64,000 nucleotides of DNA, taken from NCBI RefSeq assembly GCF_022539315.1, contig NC_066314.1:55241180-55305179 (forward strand), in the 5' to 3' direction. Positions 1 through 12,840 of the stretch are shown here, piece by piece. Source of the DNA: Serinus canaria (lineage: Eukaryota; Chordata; Aves; Passeriformes; Fringillidae). The notes beneath the pieces are model-generated. The model worked only from the letters and a program-made list of their open reading frames with translations. It did no database searches and was not told where the DNA came from. Position 1 is the first letter of the stretch. The number at the start of each line of letters is the position of its first letter. A program made the translations under genes and the position numbers.

Positions 1-2418
1 GAGACACAGAATGCAGAGCTGTATTTTCACAACAACGTGTGCTGCTAAGAGCATCCTTCTGGTTGTGAGAGAGAAGCTCCTAAAGGAGCTGCATTCTTTA
101 GGAGTAATAGTGTGACGTTTGAAAATGAGCTAGTGAGCAACAGCAAGATGAAAAGAGAGGTGTCTGAGATTGTTCTTGGGACCGAGTACCTGTTTCAGGA
201 CAGCCACTCTCCTGTAAAGGATGGTAAAAGGGCTGCATACCTTTTTACAAACACCAGCAAATTTTTTACAAAAATTAAAAATCCACATTGTTCTGCTGGA
301 TCTAAGCAAACTTCCTTGTGTCTGCCAAGATGTTTAACACCTTGCAATTTTTGGCCCCTGGACAAGAGGGTTTTCTTTCAAAGATCTCCTTTAGGCTTGA
401 AGTTCATTCTTGAGTTTTCACAGGGAGAGCCAATAACTTGAACAAACTGCCCTGCTTAAACTGGAGATGTTGAGTAAAGAGAAAATCAGTAAGAAATCTG
501 AAAAAAAAACATCTGAGGGCTTGAGAATGTGATTAGACAGAAATGCAAATGTAAGGGAGGAGAAATATCATAAAAGATGAACTGTCAACAATACAAGCCC
601 GAGTCATTACAAAAATGCCACTCACAAGGATAACAAAGGTGTGCAGAGGCCACTTTGCACAGGAATGTTACATGAGAGTTCATTTCACACAGGAAATCTG
701 TGCAAGTAGCTTTTGGTTTAGTACACAAAATGGACTTACTAAGCTGTAAATGTGGGAACAAATGCCCAATTTAAAAGCATTAATAAATACAACCCCTGGC
801 CTTACATATATTGGCACCAGAAGACATTTAAAGTCTTCAAAAGATGGCTTACAGGCAGTATTATTGAAAAAAAAAAAAAAAGGAAATGTGTGGCCTGTGT
901 TTCTAGGACACCTGTCAAAACCAGGACTGGGGCACAGACTGAGAGCAAAGCTCTGGCTCTCACTAATATGGAATATTTCTATAATCAGCAGAGCTCTGCC
1001 TCTGCTCTCTGGTTCTAAGGAATGTCACATATTTGCTAACCTACCTGTATGGTCAGAGCTAAGACAAACCACTCTGCAGGCAAAGGAAAGACCAGCTTCC
1101 AGAATGTAAAAGTAGTGTGACTTTTAGTGGTTTGGGGGTTTTTTTAGGTAAAACCATTCAGCTTTCTAATAAAGTTTAGGTTGGAGAAAAACCTACCAAT
1201 CAAAGACACTTTACAGAACATTCAAGGAATCTCCAGATATTTTGAATACAACACTGAGCTGAGCCAAAACTGTTAAAATACAGTTCAAGCAAGCTGTGAA
1301 GCTGAGAAGTAATCTATACTTTTCAGCTGAACTTGAGAAAAATGTTGAAAAAACGGTTTCTTGCCAGTGAAACTTGGTTAAGGAGAGAGTTAGTCCACAT
1401 AACAGTGAAGGTACAGTGGATTTGAAGCACGTAATAAATCAACTGCTAACAGCCCACAGAAGTCCTCTCATAATTCAGACTTTTTGGTGGGTGATTCCTT
1501 ACACAATGGTGTTTCCTGGACCCTGAGGGCTGTGGGGAAATTGCTCTTTGTTCCTGTGAAGTGCAAACTCCAAAAGTTTGGATTCTTAGGAGAAAAACTA
1601 GGCAAGGAAAATACATTGTCCTTGTAAAGGCTAGACTGAACTTACAGCTCCTTAAAGACAAATAGAAAACCAAGGATTCTGCAAAGCTGAGAGGAAAACA
1701 GCTGAGAACAAATTGCAGAGAGGCTTTTGATTGAGTCAAGATGCAGAGAATCACGTTGCCTGAGTTTCCAAATTTGATCCAAGTCCCTGATGTCAGTGAA
1801 ATGTAAGTGACAAAATGAAGGGGGAGAAAAAGTCAAGACTTTGAGGCTTGAATTCAATCATGTGCAAGAAGTGATATCTCAGAAAGGTTTGAAGGTCCTG
1901 ATCTGAAGTCCAGCACACGGGTATGGATCAGGCCTTGTTCTGTTCCAGGTGTTGGTCAGGTCCGGCAGGTTTTTTTGAAGTTGTCTTGCTGTGTCAGAGT
2001 TTCAGGAGCCTCAAGAATTGGAGAGAGTTATGGTGCCAAACCCTTGTAATTTTAATGACTGTAGTAATAATAAACATTTTGCAACTCTGATCAAGACAGG
2101 CTTTAAAAGAGAGAACTGTGTTTTGCATCTGCAGTTCTGAATGGAGAGAGGAACCAGTTCTTTTCCCAAGTAACATTTCTTTATAACAAGAGGCCTAAGC
2201 CATACAATTCCATGTACAAAATAAATGGAGGGCATATTTGACTTAAAGTTTATTTCTGAACAATTTGGCAGTCTTTGAATAAATGTTATGAACTTACCAC
2301 ACCCAGATAAAAAAGCTCAAAATCTTTTCCTACCCCTCCACCCCTGTTCTGTGTATTTGTTTGTATCCTTTTAGCCCATTTAACAAAGGAGCTAAAATAA
2401 ACTTCCTCTGTCTTTTAG
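1..2418. other. Upstream flank or intron of the decayed EFCAB6 locus
   Basis: This stretch precedes the first exon remnant I can recognise. If the locus keeps the usual gene order it is EFCAB6 intron, and earlier exons should lie here or to the left. I read both strands for EF-hand-like or repeat-derived sequence and found none that I could support. It contains short A-runs (for example near 867-881) and no clear transposon. Open frames of 60 to 120 codons occur but show no recognisable motif or splice context. Confidence 0.5.
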
Positions 2419-2572
2419 GAATAAATTCAGTCATTACTTCCAAGATTTCAATGACACCTTTCATAAAGGATAAAAATAGAGATGGCTATGTAAAAATATG
2501 TGGCCTGCACAAGACATTACAAGAATTCAAGCCTTATCTTGATGATAATGATTTCAGGAGTTATCTAAACAG
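2419..2572 (+). pseudogene. EFCAB6: EFCAB6 exon remnant A (EF-hand loop, frameshifted)
   Basis: The acceptor TCTTTTAG precedes 2419 and the donor AG|GTTTGT follows 2572. The first part reads NKFSHYFQDFNDTFHK in the frame starting at 2420. One stray G at 2468 then breaks the frame and would give TAA at 2471-2473. In the shifted frame from 2469 the text continues as the EF-hand loop DKNRDGYVKI, then GLHKTLQEFKPYLDDNDF and RSYLN. An EF-hand normally has one residue between the K of FHK and the D of the loop, so a 2-base deletion of that codon is the simplest explanation. The exon ends with two bases (AG) that join the next remnant in phase. Confidence 0.75.
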
Positions 2573-5500
2573 GTTTGTATGATTATTTTCTTAGGACCTC
2601 TTTGTTCAAACCCACCAAAGCCTATAAGCTTCTCTGAGTGTTTGTAAATGGAAAAAACTCTGTTAAAGCTAATGGAGATACCCACAGGTTTAAAACTGCA
2701 GATGTGTGAAAAATATTTTTGCATAATGAATTGATTTTGCAGGCAAAAAAAAGTTAAATGGCTTCTTCTTTTTTTTTTTTTTTTAAGTATTCTTTGAGTA
2801 TGTGCATTTGTTTGCTAGGTTGTTTCACTTATTTCAGTTTAACTGAGCAAGGGTGTGCAACATCTTGTTCAAAATGGAAACACAATTAAATCAGGCTATA
2901 AGATAACATTAGCTTTCAAATGATCCAGTGCTGCTGCCATGACAAGCTATCCTTTTCATTCTCTGTATTAATATGAGAAAGAAGAAAAATCTCTATTGTA
3001 GAAGCTGAAGAACACAAAGGACCTGCTCCAACATTGGGTACTGCAGTTCTCTGCACCAAGCCAGCCCCCAGAGGTCACATGCCTGGCAGCACTGGGTTTT
3101 GTTCTCCAGTGCCTGCCACACCAGACTCCTTTTTGAAATAAAATTAAAGTCTTTTCACAGTTCACCTTTAATTGGGTGATCAACTTTTTATGAATTGAAA
3201 CCTTAATAGGAATCTGCTGCTTGTTTCTTTCTCAAAGACCTCTTGATGATAAACACCTCCATTCATTGTAATTTTGTGCAGATTATTCCTTTCTTGATCC
3301 AAAATAGTCTTTTCTAAATAATACAGAGTAGATTAGCATATGCATTTAGTTTTATTACTAAAATTTTAATGCCCACTTGGCAATTTATTTCTCCACTGAA
3401 ATGGTGTTGATTATTTCCTTTTCCACACACTATCTCCAATATTGGAGCCAGCTTGACACGGGTAGTATGTGGGAGTGCTGTGCAGCTGCAAGATGCAAAA
3501 TCAGGGCTCTTGAATGTTTTTTTTTTTTTTTCCTTAGTAGCAGATATGGGGTCTATAGTTGATTTCTTTTCCAGGCTGTTTTATAAAGCTTCCTCTTTGT
3601 TTTAAGGGCTCTCCCCATTAATTAGACATTCTTGTAACTGGATATTCTGGTGATTGGTAGCTGAGGCATTGGTCCCTGGTGATTTACTGTGGAAACAGAT
3701 GATAAAAGTGTGTTACAGTAATTCATTTTTAAACAAGAAAATCGGGGTTGTGTGGTGGGGCCATCTCCTCTGTCAAATCTTGACTCTCTAGGACTTGCCA
3801 CGGTCATAATTCTAACAAAAATGCTGAGTGCAAGACTGAAAAAAATTAAAAATGTAGGCTTTCCCCTGCAGCATAGAACCTGTCTGTATAACACATGTGT
3901 CTGAAGAACCCATAGTTCTGAGATGGTAACTGTAACATCAGTCTGGAATAGTTCCATGGCAGTCAGTGGATCTGTATCAAACATGCCTGGTGTAAATTGT
4001 ATTCTGGAGACTCTCTGGTGATCTTTTAAGAGCAGGAAATTCCACAGTCTGGCTGCACTGGCTTAATACAAGGAAAAAAACGGGCAGAGCAAGCCCCTGC
4101 TCCTGTATCCATTGTGGTGATGAGCTCTACAAGCTCACTGGGCTTGTTTGGAGTCCTTGTTTAAAATATATCAGGTGCCTTTTTATTAAGAATCCACAAG
4201 TCACAGGACATTGAAAATAGCTTTTCCTGTAGTGGTCAGGGCTATTCATCTTGTCTTAATTTTTCATGCTAAATAACTTTTGTAGTCACATATTTTGTGT
4301 ATAAGTGAAGCTTGCCTGAATTCCAGTCCTTCTGTAGTAAAATATGCAAATAACACTTAATTTAGTTTGGTAACAAAGTCTTCTGCAAAAAAAAAAAAAA
4401 CCCAAACCATTCCCCATCATATGCAAGATCTCATGATTCCCCTTGCTGATATCTGATGCAAAAATATATTCAGTGTTGTTACCTGGAGCTCTCTGCAGTC
4501 AGCTCTGTGTCCCACTCCATTTCCAGTGTGACAGAACACAGAATTCTCCAGTGCCCCTGATCCAGCAGAGGTTCCAGGTGACAGACAGAAATTTGGGCAG
4601 CTCTGAGTGCAGCCTGCAGAGCCCATGGGCAGGGCTCCCAGGTACAGGATGGGCTCCCAGGTATGGGCTGGCCACAAGTGAAGGGGAGAGAAACCCTTGC
4701 TGGACACTTCCCACCCCAAGGCACCGGCAGCAGGGCCAGAAGCACCAGCCCTTTGTGCAGCTCACTGGGCATCCCAAAGAGGGTAGGGCCTGTGCCTGAG
4801 ACAATGAGTCTGAGCCCTGCCAAGAATGTGTTCAATAATTCTCTTGTGACCTGCCAAGCCATGCCAAGTGAAGTGCAGGCTGAGAAAGAAGTTAAGTCCT
4901 TTGTCATAACCATAGGCAGGAGCGCCATATGGAATAAAGTTTGGTTACTTCCCGTGTGGTGGAGAAATTGTGAGTATAGATCTGTGTTGCTATGTCCACA
5001 ACACCAACCACAGAAAAGTGCTGGATATCATAGTGCAGGTCTGGCAGCAGCTGACAAGGTTGCCTTTGGTTCTGCTGCTTCTTCTCAGAATGATCACAAC
5101 ATTTAGGAAGGCTAAGCAACACGTAAGCATTTGTGAGTCACAGGTGTTTTTGTAAAGCTGAAAGGCAAGGTCCAGTAGCAGCACTTGGCACCAAGAACAT
5201 CCCTTCCTCAGCAGAGTCTGTTAGATTGGTTTTGCACTGTGATGTGAAGAAGAATTCTGCAGACAAAGCTGGGAGACTGCATGTCCTCCAGCCACATCAG
5301 GGATGGTGAGCCCATCAGTAAATGGGGATCCAAACAGTGTGCTGTGTTTGAAAAGCAAGGAGTTATTGCTGATGGACAGGAAGGTTTTCCTCTTGTGCCC
5401 AGACTAAAGCAGGTCTCCTCCTGAGCATCTGGAGATTGGCCTGGATCTGCATCTGAGCCTGTGGTTGAATTTAAATGACAGGATGGGTATCTTAGACCTG

Positions 5501-5665
5501 ATAAAAAGCTGGGGTTGGAACTAACAAGATTTATACACTGACACCACAAGCATATCTTGAAGAGCTGCTGCAGTACAAATAATACATCATAATAATTAAT
5601 CAGTTCAGACAACATGAGATAACAATTTAAAATCATTGATATCTCATTCTGTGTTTTTCCCTTAG
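2573..5665. other. Intron between EFCAB6 remnants A and B
   Basis: AT-rich intronic sequence with poly-T and poly-A runs (2768-2784, 3519-3533, 4386-4399). The part from about 4480 to 5100 is richer in GC and has overlapping open frames on both strands up to about 150 codons. None shows a recognisable motif, so I treat them as chance frames. No transposon was recognised. Confidence 0.5.
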
Positions 5666-5861
5666 CTTAGGAATCAGCATTCATGACAGCAAGCTCTCTT
5701 ATTTTGATTTCCTGAGAGCAATTGAGGATGGCAGAGCATCTCAATACCAGCAGAAACAAAAGCAGACTGCACCACCTGCAAGCTTTGCAGAGCTCAGCGT
5801 AGAACAAACCCTAATAAAGATAAAGGAAACAGTTACATCATCTTAGGATTTGTTGTATAAA
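5666..5861 (+). pseudogene. EFCAB6: EFCAB6 exon remnant B (premature TAG six codons before the donor)
   Basis: The acceptor TTTTTCCCTTAG precedes 5666. The one-base phase joins remnant A to give serine, then LGISIHDSKLSYFDFLRA, the linker IEDGRASQYQQKQKQ, and SFAELSVEQTLIKIKETV. At 5844-5846 the frame hits TAG, after which it continues as DLLYK up to a consensus donor AAA|GTAAGT at 5862. In the family this position is an aromatic residue (SY.LL or similar), so one base change from TAT or TAC to TAG explains the stop. Apart from the stop the exon is open and well preserved, and it is the best-conserved remnant. Alternatively this TAG could be a true shortened C-terminus, but the lesions in the other exons argue against that. 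Confidence 0.8.
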
Positions 5862-8800
5862 GTAAGTTTCATCTTACCTAATGTCTATTTTTTTCTGCCT
5901 GGCTGGGTACTACCCCAAAGGCTTCAAAACTTTTCTGCTATTGAGTGCTACCAACAACCTTGGCCTATGTAGAAATATCTTCTTCTTACAACTTCGGGCT
6001 TCTTAATTGATTGTATTCTGCTAATTCCACAAAGAGAACATATCAAATCAAGCCTAGAGGTTTCGTGACAGTAAGATTTAGAAAGGAAAAAGCAAACTGC
6101 AAATTATCAGGGCCTTCCTCTCTTCTCCCCCCCAAAAAAAACCCCAATCCCAATCTCTTTCCTCCTCCAGTTGTCTGTAAATTGTGTCCCAAGCCTGTAA
6201 ATATCACATCTCCCAAACAGCTTTGTTGATTTTTCTAAGCTGAGATTTGTTATAACTAGATACAATGTGCTACTGCAGGCAGGAATTAGGGTTTTATCAG
6301 GCAAAAGAATCATGTAGCAACTGAGGATAAAGACATCTGATCAGAACTGAGCACATTATAGTGATTGCAGAAGTTATCACCTGTCACCTGGGGCTCTGCA
6401 AGTATCTGCATTTATGCTCCGGGCCACTTCTGATTCTGACACAGACAGATAAGATGCATTAGCTGTCAAGCAGCATGCTTCCTGGTTTCTCCACCTGTAA
6501 AATGAGAACAATAAAAATAACCACTTCTCCCTAGAATTTGGAAAGCTCTGAATGGAAAAGAAAAAGCTGTATGCTAAGCAGTCTTAGACCATTGTGTTGC
6601 AGCCTACTGAAATGCAGCAGCCTCTGGAGGAAATAGCTCTTCCTGCCACAGCAAGATTGTTATCAAGCATGGGAAAGAATAATCAAAAAAACCTTGAAGA
6701 AAACCCTGCCATCACAAAGAACTCTAGACCTGTGTCATCTGCATCTGCAGTTTCAGACCCAGTTTAAGCTAATGCTTTTAGAGGCAGACCCTGCATCCCC
6801 AGCACTGTGGTCCTGCCTTCTACCTTGGTCCAAACCAGCCCTTTTCTTCTGGCCCCATGACCTGGGGCAAGGAACATCAATGTTGTAAAATCCTAGCCAG
6901 CTGTGTGTGGCCACCGGAGACCTGCTGCCTGCACAGGGGAGGGGAAGGGAACAGTCCCTGGGACGATACTGGGGATAGAAACTCCCTGTCATCAGTTAGT
7001 GGATTATCAATGGCTTTGTTTCTGAAACCTCCTCTGTGCAGTCAGAAATAACACAGCTTTCAACAAACACAGTGCTAGTGATGTCCCTGGAAGTAGAACT
7101 CAAAGAAGAGTTCCACAGAGATGCTGCTGCTTTACAGAAATCTCTTTTCACCCTATCCAGAGACTCCTGGAATGTTTGTTCCAAACTTATTGGGGTCACA
7201 TTGCCACAGCTTTGGTCACAACAAACTGACCCACAGCTTTTCTAGACTGGTATTTCTGCCACTCTCTTGAACTGTTGTCTCCAAATTTCTGCTGCTGCAA
7301 CTCTTCTCTAAACTGTTTCCTCTGGGAAACCTTTGGAAAACTCCCACAAGGAATAGACTGGGAACTTTGTGCAAGGCAGGATGAGAAGACAGTAAGCCTT
7401 CAGGATGAGCTGAAGGTAATGAGGATGAAAGGCTATTGAGTCCAGAAAATGAACTTGCCTCACCAGCAGTCATGGTGGGAGTGACAAAAGGCATATTGCA
7501 TATGCTCAGGTGAGTTTAATGAAAAAATATTTTAATGTAAATTATTTAAGGCAGCCCTCTAATATTTTTGTTTGCTTTGTCTCTTGTCTTAGCCACTACC
7601 ATTTCTGGAATCTTTGGACATTTGCTATAATGCCTTTTAGCTTTTAGTGCAGGTTGTCGTTTGTTTCCATGCTTACATTTACATGTTAGAGAACTGCAAA
7701 GTAATTTTGGCTCATTTCAACAATTGCAACTTATTTTTAAAATAAAAGTACATTTCAAGTTAAATGTGGTTCTGAGAAATGTGGTTTGTTTCTTCATGTA
7801 AAAAACACTTGCAATTAAAAGGCATATGGATCTCAGGTATTTCCATGTGAACTGCTAAATGGCTACTAAAAAAGACTGCTCTTTTGGAATGTGTAGGTTT
7901 GCTTGAATAATTTGAATTCTTGCTTCTCAGGCATTTTCTCTGTTGGGGAAAGATGACGGTGGAGTAAGCAAGCTCTGGAATTTCAGCAAGTACTTTCCAT
8001 TGAAAGGGCCATTTCCCCTTTAAATGATGAGAAAAACAATTCAGGCACCTTCTCAAGAACCTCAGCATTTGTAAGCATTTCACAATACACTGGAAAGTGT
8101 TCTGGGAAATATAAACTACCTCAGACATCAGAAGAGCCACCAATCTATAATACATTTCTGTAAAAGATAGGATTGGATGTGTTAGCAATGACTGAGTAAG
8201 CATGGGATTCACATATATTCACATATTTTCAAAAAGTCACATATATTTCTGTTGATTTCAATTTAACTCTACAAACTGCTCCTTCAAACTGCTCTAATAA
8301 GTTAAGCTGTACACTCACTTAGATTTTGGTTTGGACATGTAGCAGGCTGGAAGCATGACCATGGATGCAGCCAGATTGCCCCATGTGGGTGATGCAGGAC
8401 ATGGGCTATCCAAGTATGCCAAATGATCTCTGATGGACTGGCAGGGGCATACAGAAAAATGAATGGAGTGGGTATCTCACCAGGTTCTTGGTGCCAAACT
8501 AAAATAGCAGAGTAGGTATAGGAGGAAGGTCAATACAGAGATTAATCAAGTACAGAGAAAATCTTGGCTGCAGTCATGGACAGCATCTTCTGATGTTCTG
8601 AACATGAGAGTTAATAATAACTTGGATTAAACCAGATTTGCTCTTTCTCTGTGCAGAGGCCAGTGCCAAGAGTGTCTCACTTGGCGCAGATTGTAGGAGC
8701 AGATCCCTCAGTTCATAATCTTGTCCTGTTATCAGTGCAGCCATCCTTAACATGTTTGCAAATAAGAGGAACATTATTCAAAGTGTAAATCAAAGAAGTC

Positions 8801-9809
8801 TCTGTGCTATTAATTTTCTGTCTTCTCCCCTCTCTGTAGCAGCAGCTCTCTGGCCACAGAGAGCAACGCAAAACTTCCCCAGGTGTCGTCCTGGAGAAGG
8901 CTGTGAGAAGATCAGAGAAAAGAATGATAAACAATTCTTATTTTTACTTGCTGCACCTGTTGTTGTGAACATGTGGAATGTGTTATTGAGATTTGTTTAC
9001 CAAAGGGTGGTTTCTGAATTGGCCAGTGGTGATGGTGTTTAGATTGAAGGACCAATTAGGTCTGCCTGTATCGTGACTGTGTGTAGGGACAATGGGTTTC
9101 TTAATAAGTGTAGTACAATAAAGTGATTCATCAGCCTTCTGAGAATCATGGAGTCAATGCTAATTATCACCTGGCTGGGGGCCTGTAGCAACACCTCTCA
9201 GTCTGCCTTTTCCAGCAGGAAGCAGGTGTGAGTAGATCTGAGTGTTCAGGAGTCCAGATGATATTTCCTTACAGTTAATTTCTGAACCTGGCTAAGGATG
9301 TGAAAGTTGGTTACTAGAAAAGAGTATTAACTTGCAGCTTATGTCCTAAGAAAGGAACCATGTTTCATTCTTGGAAGTACGTGCTTGAAGCGTAAGTAAA
9401 ATGGGAAAAAAATAATTATCGTCATCCAATGGCAAGCTGTACATCTCTATTGCCATGGCAATACTGGAATGTTGTGCTAAACAGCTTTACAGAGATTAAA
9501 CCTTCTGTCATAAAGAAAAAGCTGGAAAACCAGTGAGACCAGTGAGGTCAAAGTCTGTCAGGTATCAGGTATCAAAATTACAGGGCTTGAGTGATGCACA
9601 AGAGAAGGAAGAGGAAGGACCACAGGTTTCTAATAAAGGAAAATCCATAAACAGCTCCAAAAGTTTGTAGTGTGTTTCTAAATGTTTGTAATGTTTTGCA
9701 GGCATTTCTAGCTGGTTAAAGACTTTGTGTGTCAGTTGGCAATAGGCAGTTTTACCAAAGTGCTTATTGTAAGTGCAGCTTTATTAAAAATTTTATAAGG
9801 CTGCTTAAA
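5862..9809. other. Intronic sequence, EFCAB6 remnant B to the palindrome
   Basis: AT-rich non-coding sequence. A frame at 6011-6229 contains GFVTVRFRK, which looks loosely EF-hand-like, but it lies only about 200 bases past remnant B and lacks splice context, so I do not call it an exon. No transposon or RNA gene was recognised. Confidence 0.5.
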
Positions 9810-9895
9810 TATATTTTATTCTCTGTAAATACAGCATAAATATTTATAATAGTTATTATAAATATTTATGCTGTATTTACAGAGAATAAAATATA
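9810..9895. repeat. Perfect 86-bp AT-rich palindrome (42-bp arms, 2-bp spacer)
   Basis: The left arm is 9810-9851, the spacer is GT at 9852-9853, and the right arm is 9854-9895. The arms are exact reverse complements over 42 bases. They contain the non-monotonous core TTCTCTGTAAATACAGC, so this is not just a TA run. The symmetry stops sharply outside the arms (AAA on the left; the right flank would pair only with TTT). It can form a cruciform in DNA or a long hairpin in RNA. A 2-base loop and perfect pairing are unlike a microRNA precursor. A template-switch (fold-back) event is the simplest origin. Confidence 0.93.
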
Positions 9896-12030
9896 AAACT
9901 GTTACTTTGTCCGTAATAATAGTTATTTAAAAAATAGCTGGGGACTAGAAAATATTTATGCTTTCATCTTATTGAAATTAAAATATAGTCTTTACAAATA
10001 AGTTACATGGTTCTCAGGTATGAAATAATGGGATACTTTCTAAAGGTTTGCAAATGCCACATTTCCCCTTTTTGCTTTTATGCTGGAATAAATTCAGTAG
10101 GTTTCATCTGAGTCATATCAACAGAAGGACCACTGGTATAAACTATAACGTGCCTGTATAATTATTGAAAGGATTTATTTTTGTCCTGTGATATTGACCC
10201 ACCAGCAAGCTCTTGGGGTACCTTTAGAACACAAGCAGCTGCTTTTGTTAGGGCAGGGTTGGCTGTGATGTCTTCTCCTCCTCCAAGGAGGTGTTAAGCA
10301 TCCTTAACCTCTCCTCAGGCTGCACAATCCTTGGGGTCAAACTCTACAGGGCTGTGTGTTTTTACATGAAGTCTCTTTTAACAGTCCCCCAATACTTTGC
10401 AACTCAACTAAGCATTAAAACAAAGTGCCTCCACATCTTTTACGAGGTACTTGGTCCACGACAGGGCTGGAGCTTGAACTGCTTTTTAAAACACTAAATG
10501 TTCACCTTGAACCGCTTGTTGGGCTGTGGTAGTGGTAGAACAGATAAATCTGTCATTGAAATCCAAAATTAGTCCGTAAGGAAATATTTTTGAAAAGACA
10601 AAGCAAATACAAACCAGGTTTGCAGTGCTAGCTCAGCTTTCCAGGTGCTCTGAAATCTTTTGTTTTCATTTTGAGTTCAAACCAATATTTCCCACCCACA
10701 CCTTTACAATTTCATCCCACCCTGGTTTACAAGTGTTCCTAAGCTCCAGTGCAGGTTGTGAGAAAAGGCTGCTTGTTAAATTATTCACTTCATCCAAAGT
10801 CTCCAATTTTACCCTGTAAAATATGTATGTAAATTAATGAGGTATGCAACTCATTCAGGCACATTAGGAAAACTGATCATTACGCTATACAATTTGATCA
10901 CTGAAGTATATTAAAAAGTAACAAGTAAAATATGCAGCTTGATCATTAAAGTATGGAAAATTTACTGAACTAGTAAAGTATAAGCCTGGGATGACTTTTG
11001 TCTCACATGGCACTTCATAAATAAAACCCATAACCACAAAGGAAAACATTCACAAAACCAAAAGCCATACAGGTTTTTTTTTCCCTAGAAAACAGCTGAA
11101 TAAGGAGAGACAAAAAAAATCTTATGGAAATTATTTCTAAATGTTTCATGTGTCACTGGATCTTCTGATGGCTTTGACATATGTTGATAAGCTTTACATT
11201 ATGATTAACTCTCTAGAACAGACATTACAGCATCTGTATACGAGCAGGATGCCCACTGAAATACATCATTGTATAGCTGTAAGGCTGTGCAGTACAAAAA
11301 TAGAATTAAAGAAATGTAAAACTTTTTAAGCAGTGTGAATGCAGCTCAATATTCCAGCAGGAAAGAATCATGGTTAATGACATTTAGCTTGGATGTTGCC
11401 AGCTAACTGCAGAGGAGCTGAGGGAGGAGACAGACAGGGCACTGGCTTAGGTGGGATTCCATGTACCACAGGTGGATTCCCTAAGAATATTTGTAAGAAC
11501 CCAGCGCCTGGAGCTATGAACACACACTTTTCTTGGCTGGTCTGCCAGTCTTGTGATTAGTAAGGCCTGAGTGGAGATCTTCTGGTATGGCACAAGTGGC
11601 CAATGCTGTCAGAACTAATGAAAGCTGCAGTCAGCATTCAGGCTTCCCCTGGAACAAAATGTCCTTCCCCACTGTGAGCTGTTCCAGAGGTGGAAGCAGA
11701 AGCAGTAAAGTGTTAAAAGCACTAATCCAGGGCATGCTGGTCAGGCCTAGAATAGCAAGGTGTTCATCCAGGATCAGCACAGCTACCTGGAGATGGGAGT
11801 ATATGGAGAAAGGATGGATTATAATCAAGGCCAAACAGTGTTTAGCCCTCCTGGAGCTGAGGCTGCTGAGTGATTTGCTGGAAGCAGACCAAACCTTCCC
11901 CTGTCGAGTCCGGCAGTGAGGAGAGAGAGGGCAGCTCAGGTTGAGATGACAGGCAGAAGTGACAAATTACCACTCCTGCCTGTTTAAGGGCAGGACCTGA
12001 GCTAACCGGGAGTTTGTTGACAACTTGTGT
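9896..12030. other. Intronic sequence with a degenerate short repeat
   Basis: AT-rich non-coding sequence. Between 10871 and 10982 a motif of the type CTGATCATTAAAGTAT recurs about four times at uneven spacing (near 10873, 10893, 10938 and 10964). A more GC-balanced stretch at 11400-11990 has a 110-codon open frame with no recognisable motif. No transposon was identified. Confidence 0.4.
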
Positions 12031-12187
12031 CTTTCAGCTGACAAAGGGAATTACAGGAATGAATGGAAACTGATTAAGCAATGTTTTTGTTTTTTAAACA
12101 AAAGTATTTTTGTATAAAATGATGACATTTGGAAATCAGATTGAATTCCAAGACTTTGCAGAAAAATTTGCAGAATATTTCAATAAT
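12031..12187 (+). pseudogene. EFCAB6: Probable EFCAB6 exon remnant D (badly decayed)
   Basis: This lies between remnants B and C, where one exon is expected. A first part reads LSADKGN, then EWKLIKQCFCFLNK, which resembles the DFGQVLKDFCYKL helix of this repeat. The frame hits TAA at 12115-12117. After a frame change a second part reads QIEFQDFAEKFAEYFNN, which matches the family pattern I.W..F...F..FLEE residue by residue in hydrophobic spacing. The donor expected directly after NN at 12188 reads AT instead of GT. The next remnant begins with T-E-E, as expected after this boundary. The 5' edge is uncertain (a CTTTCAG lies at 12031-12037). Moderate confidence only. Confidence 0.45.
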
Positions 12188-12840
12188 ATCAAATCAGGCA
12201 TTTGGCTTAGCTTCATCCTGAACTTCCTGTTTCCACATTAAATTCTCTATTTTTGTTTATATTTAGCTTCCTGTTTTGAGTTTCTTTGCAGTCTGTCTCA
12301 TGCTGCCAAGTGCTGTGTGCCTTTTGTTTTCAGCCAGTGCCATCTAATCAACCTGCCTGCAAAACTGCAGGCTTGTCTGTTCATCCATAGTGCTCTTCCT
12401 CCTTCTCCTTGGACTGGTACCCGGGAGAGGATTCCTCCTGTACAGTAAGTTTGCATCTCTTCTTGAAGTCTGGCACTGGGAGAACTGTATCTGTAGGTCC
12501 AAGGACTGAAGCTTCTGCTATTCCTAAATCAGCAGAGAGGACAGTGCTGACACACCAGCTCCACAAATGGAGTGTGGCCGTGCTGTGCCTCCCCAAACAC
12601 CCGTTTGCCTGCGAGTGATGAAGTGCACAAAGTGCAACTCTACACTGAAGCTGTGGAGCTCAAAACCCCCATGCAGCAGAGAAGTGACATCCTCAGTGAT
12701 GCCTCAGGTTTTGGCTTTTATATTTTTCAGATTCTGTACTGCTTTAGTGTCTAGTTCTGAGCTTCATATTAGGGGATAGTAAGCTCTTCACAGAGTAACC
12801 AGACAAAACAATTCCTTCTCTAGCTGGGGATCAAGGGAAA
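12188..12840. other. Intronic sequence, no feature recognised
   Basis: Non-coding stretch between the possible exon D remnant and an LTR fragment. Small frames on both strands near 12381-12779 have no recognisable motif. The boundary with the LTR is not defined. Confidence 0.4.

Noticed and set aside
4417..5106. Overlapping 100-150 codon frames on both strands
   Set aside because: No motif, and both strands are equally open because of base composition. It lies in an intron of the EFCAB6 remnant.
6011..6229. GFVTVRFRK segment as a possible EFCAB6 exon after remnant B
   Set aside because: Only about 200 bases after remnant B, no acceptor or donor, spacing unlike an EF-hand, and the 12031-12187 segment fits the missing exon better.
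9810..9895. MicroRNA precursor at the palindrome
   Set aside because: Pairing is perfect over 42 bases with a 2-base loop and very AT-rich. Real precursors have larger loops and imperfect stems.
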